DNA of 24,941 bases from Chloroflexota bacterium. GTDB taxonomy: Bacteria; Chloroflexota; Dehalococcoidia; UBA3495. A model generated the notes under the pieces. That model made no database searches and was not told the DNA's origin. It was given only the letters and a program-made list of their open reading frames with translations. This document shows, in pieces, positions 7,484-14,805 of this stretch. The DNA lies in the NCBI GenBank assembly GCA_002707185.1, contig PAMF01000024.1, forward strand, positions 15,402 through 40,342, in the 5' to 3' direction. The position numbers and the translations under genes were made by a program. Position 1 is the first letter of the stretch. The number at the start of each line of letters is the position of its first letter.

Positions 7484-8493
7484 TGGACGAAAGGAACCTG
7501 ATGGCGGAACACCGTGTTTTTAACGAAAATGGCTGGACCCTGCCTAAGTCCGATGCTTATTGTGCATCACTGACAAAATCGCACTACGAGAACTTCACTG
7601 TAGGGTCTTGGTTCTTACCTAAAGGAATGTTGAAACATATCTACGCATTATATAGCTATTGTCGGTCAGTAGATGATTTAGGAGACGAAGATCTGCAGGA
7701 AAATATAGGAAACTTATGTACCTACTATACTCATGACAACTCAAATGCGACCCAATTACATCGAGTAGAGAACTTAGAGATAAGTCGAAGACTATGTCTT
7801 TTGGATCAGTGGGAATCAAAATTGAAGTCCTGTTATTTAGGCACCCCGCAACACCCAGTATTTGTATCATTACAGCGAACTATCGCTGAGTTTAATCTGC
7901 CCATCGATCCATTTCTTAAATTAATAGAAGCTAATCGTATGGATCAAAACATACACAGGTATTCGACATACGAACAATTATTAGATTATTGTGACCATTC
8001 GGCGAATCCGGTTGGAAGATTGTTCTTAGGTATTTTCGGGTATACAGACCTAGAGCTTGGTGAATTATCGGATGCAACTTGTACAGCCTTACAATTAACT
8101 AATTTTTGGCAGGATGTAGGAAGGGATTATCTGAACGATAGAGTTTATGTTCCTCGCGAAGATTGGATTAGGTTCGGTTGCACTGAAAATGATTTCGGGC
8201 CAGGAGCCCCCAGTAAAAATTACAGAGAGATGATGAGATTTCAAGAGTCACGAACGATGGACCTTTACAGGAAAGGCTCTATCCTCGCGGAAAAGTTAGG
8301 CGGACGGGTTAAGTTGGACGTTGCCCTTTTCTCGAAAGGTGGTATTGCTGTTTTGGAAACTATTAAAAGACAACATTACGATGTTTTTACCAAGCGCCCT
8401 ACTTTAGGCAAAGGTCGTAAAATAGCGCTATTTCTAAATACTTGGTTGGCATATAAATTGGGGTTCAAGTTGCAACCGAAAGGGCGAATCTAA
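7483..8493 (+). CDS. hpnC: HpnC, hydroxysqualene synthase
   Basis: A head-to-head prenyl synthase-like enzyme (336 aa). In the bacterial three-enzyme squalene route HpnC converts presqualene diphosphate to hydroxysqualene. The N-terminal ENFTVGSWFLPKGMLKHIYALY is diagnostic of HpnC. The first Asp-rich motif is RSVDDLGDE (D64, D65, D68) and the second is NFWQDVGRDYLNDRVYVP (D211, D215, D219), both binding Mg-diphosphate. The order shc-hpnC-hpnD-hpnE confirms which paralog this is. ATG 7483 overlaps the cyclase stop by one base; another ATG lies six codons further on. Forty-three nt separate it from hpnD. Confidence 0.94.
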   Translation: MDERNLMAEHRVFNENGWTLPKSDAYCASLTKSHYENFTVGSWFLPKGMLKHIYALYSYCRSVDDLGDEDLQENIGNLCTYYTHDNSNATQLHRVENLEISRRLCLLDQWESKLKSCYLGTPQHPVFVSLQRTIAEFNLPIDPFLKLIEANRMDQNIHRYSTYEQLLDYCDHSANPVGRLFLGIFGYTDLELGELSDATCTALQLTNFWQDVGRDYLNDRVYVPREDWIRFGCTENDFGPGAPSKNYREMMRFQESRTMDLYRKGSILAEKLGGRVKLDVALFSKGGIAVLETIKRQHYDVFTKRPTLGKGRKIALFLNTWLAYKLGFKLQPKGRI

Positions 8494-8536
8494 TGAATTT
8501 TAACTGGATACCTATATCTGAGATGGACGAACAGGC

Positions 8537-9421
8537 ATGACCTTGGATTCTAAGTTAAAGTTGGCCTATAAGGAATGCGGGAGAATAACCAAGAAAGAAG
8601 CCGCCAACTTTTATTATGCCTTTCTGACCTTGCCTAAACATCGACGACGAGCTATTTATGCTGTCTATGCATTTTGTCGGTATTGTGATGATGCAGTAGA
8701 TGATCAATCTTCAATTGACGCAAAATTGGACAGCTTGAATCTCTTACGCGAAAAATTAAGGCTTAGTTATGCAGGCGGAGCTGTGGATCCTCTTTTTCTG
8801 TGCTTAGGCGATGTGGCTAAACAATTTGATGTGCCTCAGGAATATTTTGAGGATGTGCTGCTCGGGGTTGAGTCTGACCTGGTTAAAAATAGGTACCAGA
8901 ATTTCGAAGAACTAAAGCAATATTGTTACAAAGTGGCGTCAGTTGTAGGACTTATCTGTATCCAAATATTTGGGTATCGAGATGATAACGCGAAAACCTA
9001 TGCTATAGATCTGGGTATAGCCATGCAGCTAACTAACATCTTGAGGGATATTCAAGAAGATCTACTTATGGACAGAATTTATCTGCCGCAAGAAGAAACG
9101 GATCAGTTTAACTATTCAGAGGAAGATCTTAGGAATGGACTATTGAACAACCAATTCAAGAATTTGATGATGTTTCAGACGGGTAGGGCCCTGAAGTATT
9201 TTGAAAGTGGATTCCTCTTGCCTTCGTATTTGCCGATTAGATCAAGAGCATGTCCTATCGCACTAGGAGGAATGTACAGGACGGTTCTAGAACGTATAGA
9301 GACGTCAAATTTTGATATCTTCCATAATAGAATAACGTTGACTACCGCAGAGAAAATTAGAATCATGTGTATAGCTTTGATTATGTCATTGGTGCCGAAT
9401 TGGGCAAGAAAGCTGAAGTAA
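8537..9421 (+). CDS. hpnD: HpnD, presqualene diphosphate synthase
   Basis: The second squalene/phytoene synthase-family enzyme (294 aa). HpnD joins two farnesyl diphosphates into presqualene diphosphate, the substrate of HpnC. Motifs: NFYYAFLTLPKHRRRAIYAVY, then YCDDAVDD (D51, D52, D55, D56), the family box VASVVGLICIQIFGY near 140, and the second Asp motif LTNILRDIQEDLLMDRIYLP (D171, D175, D179). Length fits the family. The mid-length protein with the RDI-x-ED motif separates it from its HpnC paralog. A five-codon micro-ORF (8524-8541) just upstream overlaps the ATG at 8537 and could couple translation. Its 3' end overlaps hpnE. Confidence 0.94.
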   Translation: MTLDSKLKLAYKECGRITKKEAANFYYAFLTLPKHRRRAIYAVYAFCRYCDDAVDDQSSIDAKLDSLNLLREKLRLSYAGGAVDPLFLCLGDVAKQFDVPQEYFEDVLLGVESDLVKNRYQNFEELKQYCYKVASVVGLICIQIFGYRDDNAKTYAIDLGIAMQLTNILRDIQEDLLMDRIYLPQEETDQFNYSEEDLRNGLLNNQFKNLMMFQTGRALKYFESGFLLPSYLPIRSRACPIALGGMYRTVLERIETSNFDIFHNRITLTTAEKIRIMCIALIMSLVPNWARKLK

Positions 9422-10779
9422 TAATTATAGGTGGAGGAATAGCCGGAGTAAGCGCTGCGATCCGTCTATTAGATAACGGGTATAGTGTAAATATTATAGA
9501 ATCTCGTAAATTTTTAGGTGGTAGATCATTTTCATTTCGGGATAAAGAAACTGGCATAGAGTTGGATAATGGTCAGCATGTAATCACTAAAGCCTGTTCT
9601 ATGTATTTAGACCTCTGCGAGAGGTTAGGTATATTAAATCGATGGCAGCTACAGGATGATTTTCATCTGAGAGTTTACGATAGGTTTAAAAAAATAGGGA
9701 CACTGAAATCATCCCCGTTGCCTGCACCTTTTCATCTTGCTCCGTCTTTTTTTACGTATGGACATCTTAATTTCAGAGAAAAAATGGGCATTTGTGCAGC
9801 TTTGTATAAAGCGAAGCGTACCAACCGTGACAGTCATGAATTTGAGCGATTACTTTTTGTAGAATGGTTAGTACGCAATAAGCAGACTCCGAGGTCTATA
9901 GAATTCTTTTGGAATTTGTTGGTGATGCCAATCTTAAATGATAGGGTCGAGTATGTTAGTACCCGCATGGCTTTAATGGCTATTCAAGAAGGACTATTAA
10001 AATTTAGACACAATGCGGACATTGGTTATCCTGTAGAACCCTTGAGTTATATGATGGCAAAGTGGGGTGTAGAATACTTTGCTAATCAGGATTCGCGTCT
10101 GACCTTATCAACTACTGTTACTGGGTTAACGATTAGGGATGGGAACATAAAGGCAGTGGAACTAAAAGACGGGACTGAATTAGATAGCCCAATCTTAATT
10201 AGTGCTATCCCGGTCGATAATCTTTTGAAAATCCTGCCTCGTTCATCCCTGTCTATTCCGTATTTCAAGCGTCTTGAAGGCTTGCAAAATTCTCCAATTG
10301 TCAATATCCATTTTTGGTATGACCGTAAAGTCATGGATAGTGAATTCTGTGTGTTTGTTGATACCGCATTACAGTGGGTGTTTAATAAAAATGATAAGGA
10401 TCGAACCCTGATTTCTGGTATCAATGAAGTAGGCCCAAATAGGGCTAACACTGGTTCACAGCATATATGCATTTCCCTCAGCGCTGCATGGGAATATATA
10501 GACCAATCCAAGGAAGATTTGATTAGACAATTCAGGAATGAGATGTCAATAAGTTTTCCGGTGGCTCGTCGAGCCAATGTGATAAAAGCGTTCGTTATAA
10601 AGCAAAGAAAAGCCACGTTTCGTTGTCTACCGGGTTCTGGAGATATTCGTCCTGCAAGTCAAACTCCTTATAATAATTTATTTTTGGCGGGTGATTGGAC
10701 GGATACAGGGTGGCCTTCTACTATGGAAAGTGCTGTGCGGAGTGGTTACAATGCTGCCCAAGCAATTATCACGAAATGA
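9367..10779 (+). CDS. hpnE: HpnE, hydroxysqualene dehydroxylase (FAD)
   Basis: A flavin amine oxidase-type enzyme that reduces hydroxysqualene to squalene, the last step before cyclisation. The FAD-binding motif GGGIAGVSAAIRLLDNGYSV ends in an acidic residue (E46) and is followed by LGGRSFSF. At the C-terminus NLFLAGDWTDTGWPSTMESA is the conserved second flavin contact, with the T-G-x-P-S-T-x-E-S-A sequence typical of HpnE. Length (about 470 aa) is normal to slightly long. The open frame starts at GTG 9367, but family members usually begin a few residues before the glycine motif. TTG 9400 would give such a start and shorten the hpnD overlap from 55 to 22 nt. The stop lies 23 nt before the final gene of the cluster. 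Confidence 0.93.
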   Translation: MYSFDYVIGAELGKKAEVIIIGGGIAGVSAAIRLLDNGYSVNIIESRKFLGGRSFSFRDKETGIELDNGQHVITKACSMYLDLCERLGILNRWQLQDDFHLRVYDRFKKIGTLKSSPLPAPFHLAPSFFTYGHLNFREKMGICAALYKAKRTNRDSHEFERLLFVEWLVRNKQTPRSIEFFWNLLVMPILNDRVEYVSTRMALMAIQEGLLKFRHNADIGYPVEPLSYMMAKWGVEYFANQDSRLTLSTTVTGLTIRDGNIKAVELKDGTELDSPILISAIPVDNLLKILPRSSLSIPYFKRLEGLQNSPIVNIHFWYDRKVMDSEFCVFVDTALQWVFNKNDKDRTLISGINEVGPNRANTGSQHICISLSAAWEYIDQSKEDLIRQFRNEMSISFPVARRANVIKAFVIKQRKATFRCLPGSGDIRPASQTPYNNLFLAGDWTDTGWPSTMESAVRSGYNAAQAIITK

Positions 10780-10802
10780 TTGGCGTGGATTTCAATTGAT
10801 TT

Positions 10803-11759
10803 ATGGAAAATAGCAATCAGGTGGTCGCTGTAACTGGTGCTTCCGGATATTTGGGCTCTCGCCTACTTCTGCAGCTTGAGCAGCAAGATTTAGGGAAATT
10901 AGTAGGATTTGACCTAAACCCACCTCCCAACCCAATCCATAATATCGTTAGGTACCGTATGGATGTTAAAGATTCGATTGAGGATATATTGCGGAACCAT
11001 CGAGTCACGACGGTAGTTCACCTTGCTTCGTCCCCTTACCGAAACTACAACCGCAGGGAGAGTCGTAATGCCAGGGACAACAATCTGAATTTGTTGAATA
11101 GTGTATTGCAGTCAAGCTATAGATCTGAAGTAAGGCAGATTGTTTACATTAGTTCACATACCGTGTACGGGGCTCGGTCGGATAATCCGGTGCCGTTAAC
11201 GGAAAAGGCACCATTGTTGATTTCCGAAGAATTTCCGTATGGCTACGAGCAATTTTTGGCTGATCAAACATTGGACACTTTTTCGGAGGATCATCCTGAA
11301 ACCAAAGTAGCTCTTCTCAGGTGTTCCCCTATTTTGGGCCCGTCTGCAGCGAATCGGCTTTTTACCTTGTTTATGCAACCACATCCGGTGGGTACCACCG
11401 GATGTAATCCGTCATTTCAATTTCTTCACGAGGATGACTTTGCTAAACTGCTTACTATTTTTATTAACAAGGAGCTTGCGGGAGTGTTCAATGTTGCCGG
11501 CAACGGAGTGATTTTTCTTAATGAAATCAGCGAAATGATTTCTCATAGAATCCCTAAGCTGCCTTCGTATGTGGCAAATCCACTTCTCGTCTTTTCGCAG
11601 CTATTAGGCATCCAAAAGTCCCAATCCCCGATGGATCTAGATTTTTTGCGATACCCGACAATATTAAGTACTGGTAAATTAGAATTTGTTAGCGGGTTTC
11701 GACCAGCTTATAGCTCGTTAGAAACCATGAGATCTTATGCGAATTCAGTCTTGTACTAA
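10803..11759 (+). CDS. extended SDR (NAD-dependent epimerase/dehydratase-like), last gene of hopanoid cluster
   Basis: A 318-aa Rossmann-fold protein. TGASGYLG (11-18), the acidic end of strand two (GFDLNP), YRMDVKD and VVHLASSP define an extended SDR. YISSHTVYG (115-123) supplies the catalytic Ser. The tyrosine segment reads FPYGYEQFLAD: Y146 is present, but the Lys expected four residues later is Gln (Q150). QFLHEDDFAKLL near 207 is a normal C-terminal SDR segment. The protein is not close to HpnA. It follows hpnE by 23 nt and precedes a strand switch, so it should be co-transcribed with the hopanoid genes. I infer a side-chain tailoring or binding role; the substrate is unknown, and the missing Lys leaves ordinary SDR catalysis in doubt. 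Confidence 0.8.
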   Translation: MENSNQVVAVTGASGYLGSRLLLQLEQQDLGKLVGFDLNPPPNPIHNIVRYRMDVKDSIEDILRNHRVTTVVHLASSPYRNYNRRESRNARDNNLNLLNSVLQSSYRSEVRQIVYISSHTVYGARSDNPVPLTEKAPLLISEEFPYGYEQFLADQTLDTFSEDHPETKVALLRCSPILGPSAANRLFTLFMQPHPVGTTGCNPSFQFLHEDDFAKLLTIFINKELAGVFNVAGNGVIFLNEISEMISHRIPKLPSYVANPLLVFSQLLGIQKSQSPMDLDFLRYPTILSTGKLEFVSGFRPAYSSLETMRSYANSVLY

Positions 11760-11794
11760 TATCCGGTAGATTTACGAATAATAACAGACCTGAG

Positions 11795-11831
11795 AAAGGC
11801 TTTTGCTTAAATACGAGAAGCTGTTGCCTTT
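11795..11831. terminator. interrupted hairpin between convergent genes, possible bidirectional terminator
   Basis: In the 114-nt gap between two convergent genes, AAAGGC and GCCTTT form an outer 6-bp stem and GCTT with AAGC an inner 4-bp stem, separated by a symmetrical internal loop (TTTT against TGTT) and closed by a 9-nt loop. Position fits termination from both sides. No long T-run follows on either strand, so it may act weakly or be an mRNA end-protecting structure. Confidence 0.35.
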
Positions 11832-11873
11832 AAATAATCTGTTGAAATTCTTTATTTTGACAGCAGATTCTAC

Positions 11874-12878
11874 TTAGACTTCTCTAAATTCCGAAACTGG
11901 CTCTAGATAAAAGTCATTTTTCCATAAATCATCGAGTATGGATTGTTCTCCATCAGTTATATCAGGGACCTCGATTGCTTCGCTGTAATCGGTGAGCTCG
12001 TCAACGGTGGTGAAATTAGGTAGTACGCTGACTATTGATGGCTGGTATAAGCAGAACTTTATCGCCGCCTGACTTAAATTGCGTCCTGTGTCTTCACCCG
12101 TCAAAAATTTCACCTGTTCGACTTTTTCTAGTGCTTCCCTCAACCACTCTGATCGTCTATGCGAACGATGATCCCCTTCTTTAAACGTAGGAGCTTCGGT
12201 ATAGCGTCCGGTTAGAGCTTCCGATGCGTGGGGGACTCTACTTATCAGGCCTATCTTTTTCTCTGCAGCTATTTTGAAGAAATCTTTCGCTGGATCCTGC
12301 TCTAATATACTGTATATAATTTGTATGCTCTCGACATCACGCTCTTTCATCAGCGCTTCGCCCTCTTCAAACCAGCCAATGTCGGGACCTAATGCGCCGC
12401 CGTAGTGACGGATTTTCCCTTCTTGTTTTAGTTGCTCTAAAATCTCAAATAATTCATCACTCTCCACCGCATCCATTTTAGGGTTATGCAGTTGATATAT
12501 ATCGATATAATCTGTGCGCAATCGTCGCAGAGATTGTTCGCAGGCGAATCGGACAAATTCCGCATCAAATTTTTGAGGCCGTTCTTGGTGTCCGATTCTT
12601 GGAGTGATTTTGTCGTAAAAATCGTATCCAAATTTAGTTGCAATGATCATTTCATGGCGTCTATGTCCTAAGATTTTCGCTAAGATTTCTTCTCCGTATC
12701 CTTCCCCATAGGTATCTGCAGTATCGAAGAAGTTAATGCCTAACTCTAGAGAGTTTAATAATAATTTGGATTTTTCATTTTCAGGAATATTTCCCCACCA
12801 GTTGGTTGCAACGGTCCAGACCCCAAACCCAATTTCTGAAAGCTCTAAATCTGTTCCCGGCAGCTGTCTATATTTCAT
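11874..12878 (-). CDS. aldo/keto reductase
   Basis: A 334-aa NADPH-dependent aldo/keto reductase of the (beta/alpha)8 barrel type. The catalytic tetrad is visible: D52 and Y57 in FFDTADTYGEG, K82 in IIATKFGY, and H131 in IYQLHNPK. The N-terminus (MKYRQLPGTDLELSEIGFG) is the usual AKR opening. RRLRTDYIDIYQLH and the C-terminal ALEKVEQVKFL region with SQAAIKFCL conform to the YajO/IolS-like group acting on small carbonyls or sugars; the substrate cannot be told. ATG 12878 is preceded by AGAGGA at 12883-12888, a good ribosome-binding site. It converges on the hopanoid cluster and lies 178 nt from the next minus-strand gene, so it probably has its own promoter. No functional link to hopanoids is evident. 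Confidence 0.92.
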   Translation of the reverse strand: MKYRQLPGTDLELSEIGFGVWTVATNWWGNIPENEKSKLLLNSLELGINFFDTADTYGEGYGEEILAKILGHRRHEMIIATKFGYDFYDKITPRIGHQERPQKFDAEFVRFACEQSLRRLRTDYIDIYQLHNPKMDAVESDELFEILEQLKQEGKIRHYGGALGPDIGWFEEGEALMKERDVESIQIIYSILEQDPAKDFFKIAAEKKIGLISRVPHASEALTGRYTEAPTFKEGDHRSHRRSEWLREALEKVEQVKFLTGEDTGRNLSQAAIKFCLYQPSIVSVLPNFTTVDELTDYSEAIEVPDITDGEQSILDDLWKNDFYLEPVSEFREV

Positions 12879-13055
12879 TTATTCCTCTGAATCCTTTCTT
12901 AGATAGATCTCTTTAAAACATTTATGTGGTGGTAATCCGAATTTCGTGTCCAACCTAATAGTGAGTGAAATCCAGTCGTGGGCATGATTTTATGCTTGAC
13001 CGGTTGTAAGTGTAGAGCCGGTTATAAATTAGCGGAACATTTTAACCAGCGTGTT
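12879..13055. other. non-coding gap between two minus-strand genes
   Basis: This 177-nt gap holds the ribosome-binding site of the aldo/keto reductase (12883-12888) and presumably its promoter, for which I find no convincing -35/-10 pair. A plus-strand frame crosses it from 12978 but runs antisense into the next gene and has no protein-like features. A short direct repeat of CCGGTT flanks about 12 nt near 13012-13030. Nothing else stands out. Confidence 0.4.
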
Positions 13056-13667
13056 TCATATCCCACAATTCTGAGGCTGGTCCCCTGCGGTATTAAACCC
13101 CAGGCAATCCTTGATACTAGCTACGCTATTTTGATAGTCGCTATCATTCATTGCTGGCGTGAGTTGCCCAAGATTAATCTTCGGCATTATTTCTACCCAG
13201 GATGTACATCCACCATATTCTTTGATCCAAGGTATATTTACGGGTGCCTCTAGTTTAAACACGCGGAGAAGCATGATTGAGAGTGGCACCATCGGTTTCC
13301 AACGGAGTCGAGACTCTGTATATTCATTGGTCCATATATGATAATTAGATAGCTCTTGTACTTTCTCCAACTCTGCAACCTTTATCGTCTCCGTTACCTG
13401 TGCCCAATAGGAGAAGGTAACTGTGCCAGCCGGGCTGGAGTCGGTTAAGGTTTCTTGAAAGAGAGATTGCGAGGAGGGCTTTAACAGATCTTCATTCTGG
13501 TGTTCATAAGTGGGATAAAGAAGAAACTCAGGATGAGCGATGCGAAAGTCCTTGGTTACCTCGTGAATTCCGCCCTTCCTCAAGAGGAGTACTTGCTGCC
13601 CCTGAGCTAAGGCATTGACGGTCACAGCCCATTCCTTGAATGCTATTTGGCTTTGGTTTGGTAGCAT
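13056..13667 (-). CDS. DUF1802-family protein
   Basis: A 203-aa protein whose N-terminal half matches my recollection of DUF1802: FKEWAVTVNALAQGQQVLLL, then RKGGIHE, FRIAHPEFLLYPTYEHQ and LLKPS. These conserved blocks lie in residues 9-80. The remainder contains a WAQV-x-ETI segment and LSIMLLRVFKLEAP, also in the family style. It has no signal peptide or membrane segment and is probably cytoplasmic; no biochemical function is established to my knowledge. ATG 13667 has a G-rich stretch (GGGGG) about 7 nt upstream. A good sigma70-like promoter lies 56-84 nt upstream, so it is probably its own transcription unit. Confidence 0.75.
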   Translation of the reverse strand: MLPNQSQIAFKEWAVTVNALAQGQQVLLLRKGGIHEVTKDFRIAHPEFLLYPTYEHQNEDLLKPSSQSLFQETLTDSSPAGTVTFSYWAQVTETIKVAELEKVQELSNYHIWTNEYTESRLRWKPMVPLSIMLLRVFKLEAPVNIPWIKEYGGCTSWVEIMPKINLGQLTPAMNDSDYQNSVASIKDCLGFNTAGDQPQNCGI

Positions 13668-13722
13668 ATGATGCCCCCGGTTTAGTTAACTGTTAGCGCT
13701 GTCATTTGAGGCAGACTGTCTA

Positions 13723-13751
13723 ATGTTACCATTTTGAAGAATGAGTCTCAA
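13723..13751 (-). promoter_or_regulatory. putative sigma70-type promoter of the DUF1802 gene
   Basis: Reading the minus strand, TTGAGA (13751-13746; 5 of 6 to the -35 consensus) is followed after exactly 17 nt by TAACAT (13728-13723; 4 of 6 with T1, A2 and T6 kept). Transcription would begin near 13716, leaving a leader of about 50 nt before the ATG at 13667. It sits in the 113-nt gap behind tatD. Confidence 0.5.
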
Positions 13752-13780
13752 CGTGAACTGTATATAGTATGAAAAGTGGT

Positions 13781-14581
13781 CTAAATCTTGGGCTGTAATA
13801 AATGGGTTAAGTTCAATAGTCTCGCGAGATTACAAGTAGTGACTTCGGCTATTTCCCCAAGTGTTAACCCTTTAAGATCAGCTAATTGTTGGGCAATACT
13901 CTCCAAGTGCCTGGGCTCTGTCCAGCTGTTACGATTTTTTTTGAACGGCTGAGGATACGCATCGGTTTCCAAAACTATGTCAGATAGCGGGATATTTTTT
14001 GCGACTTCCTGAAGTTCAGGGAGCCGAGTCAGTGGCCGAGCTAAGGATATGTAGAATCCGCAATCGATGGCCTCTGCGGCTGTGGTTTCGTCTCCTTGGA
14101 AATAATGCATTGCGCCACCTACATCTCCGGCGTGTTCCTCTCTGAGTATCCGGAAGACATCATCGTGGGATTCGCGGGAGTGAAAAATAATCGGTAGTTT
14201 AAGGGATTTGGCTAAGCGAATTTGTTGCCGAAATACCTGATCCTGTATGGCAGGAACTGGGGAATCTGGGAGATAGTCAAGCCCGATCTCGCTTACGCAA
14301 ACTACCTTTTCATTTTCTTCGGCGAGGGATTTGAGTAACTCGTAGGATTTATCGTCCATTAATTCAGTGGCTTCCATCGGATGTATGCCTACGCCTGCAT
14401 AGAATATTGGATACTCGTTGGTTAATTTAATGCAAGCCCGAGTAGACGCTAATGTTGTGCCAGCGCAAACTATAAATAAAACGTTAGTGTTGACTGCTCG
14501 TTCAACAATGCCTTCAATTTCATCGGGACCGTATTGGTCCAAATGTGTGTGGGCGTCACTTAGGAATAAATCTTCTGACAT
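13781..14581 (-). CDS. TatD-family metal-dependent hydrolase
   Basis: A 266-aa TIM-barrel amidohydrolase-fold protein of the TatD family (Mg-dependent DNase/3'-exonuclease or repair-type hydrolase, cytoplasmic). Metal ligands in order: H11 and H13 in DAHTHLDQ, Glu in VCVSEIGLDYL, His in PIIFHSRES, His in MHYFQGDETTA (the usual HCFSG box is altered to HYFQG), and the Asp of VLETDAYP. The frame is open to 14644, but the added 21 residues are not family-like. The ATG at 14581 has a perfect GGAGG (14589-14593) 7 nt upstream, so I choose it. It diverges from sufB, and its likely promoter overlaps the suf promoter. Exact substrate within the family is uncertain. Confidence 0.9.
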   Translation of the reverse strand: MSEDLFLSDAHTHLDQYGPDEIEGIVERAVNTNVLFIVCAGTTLASTRACIKLTNEYPIFYAGVGIHPMEATELMDDKSYELLKSLAEENEKVVCVSEIGLDYLPDSPVPAIQDQVFRQQIRLAKSLKLPIIFHSRESHDDVFRILREEHAGDVGGAMHYFQGDETTAAEAIDCGFYISLARPLTRLPELQEVAKNIPLSDIVLETDAYPQPFKKNRNSWTEPRHLESIAQQLADLKGLTLGEIAEVTTCNLARLLNLTHLLQPKI

Positions 14582-14672
14582 TGATGGTCCTCCGAAAATC
14601 TTGCTGATAGTTTTATACAGGCCAAATAATCCATGCGTCAACATGAATTACTATGAATTGATCACTACCTGT

Positions 14673-14700
14673 ATAATACGTTGACAGCTATAGATGCCAA
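14673..14700 (-). promoter_or_regulatory. putative sigma70-type promoter of tatD-like gene
   Basis: On the minus strand TTGGCA (14700-14695, 5 of 6) and TATTAT (14678-14673, 5 of 6) are separated by 16 nt. The start point would be near 14666, about 85 nt before the ATG at 14581. The spacer contains the -35 box of the divergent suf promoter, so the two polymerases would compete. Confidence 0.55.
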
Positions 14701-14709
14701 TGTTAGGAT
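14681..14709 (+). promoter_or_regulatory. putative sigma70-type promoter of the suf operon
   Basis: A perfect -35 TTGACA (14681-14686), a 17-nt spacer and -10 TAGGAT (14704-14709; 4 of 6 with T1, A2 and T6 kept). The expected start is near 14716, about 90 nt before sufB. This is the best promoter match I find in the window, and the start point falls inside the inverted repeat that follows. Confidence 0.6.
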
Positions 14710-14710
14710 C

Positions 14711-14735
14711 ATTGTTGACTAAATAGGTCAACAAT
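14711..14735. promoter_or_regulatory. perfect 9-bp inverted repeat, probable operator of the suf operon
   Basis: ATTGTTGAC (14711-14719) and GTCAACAAT (14727-14735) are exact reverse complements separated by 7 nt. The repeat begins one base after the -10 box and covers the predicted start point, the classic place for a repressor. Cyanobacterial SufR binds repeats built from CAAC and GTTG; this site uses the same short words in the opposite order, so a related dimeric regulator is possible but not shown. No regulator gene lies next to it. As RNA it could form only a modest hairpin without a T-run, so I favour a DNA-binding site over a terminator. Confidence 0.6.
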
Positions 14736-14805
14736 CGATTCTGTTATCAATCTGGGTGCTTTTAATCCGTCTGTTTATCGTCGGAGCATCCGAGAGAGTT
14801 ATTTT

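Noticed and set aside
10086..10616. A 176-codon open frame on the minus strand inside hpnE
   Set aside because: Lies fully antisense to a well-supported gene, has no recognisable domain, and its residues follow from the reverse of hpnE codons.
12978..13253. A 91-codon plus-strand frame between the aldo/keto reductase and the DUF1802-like gene
   Set aside because: Most of it is antisense to the conserved DUF1802-like gene; no ribosome-binding site and no family motif.
14582..14644. Longer tatD-like start at 14644
   Set aside because: The internal ATG at 14581 has a perfect GGAGG 7 nt upstream and gives the family N-terminus.
14711..14735. The inverted repeat as a transcription terminator or riboswitch stem
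   Set aside because: No T-run follows, it lies at the predicted start point rather than at a gene end, and it is too simple for a known riboswitch.
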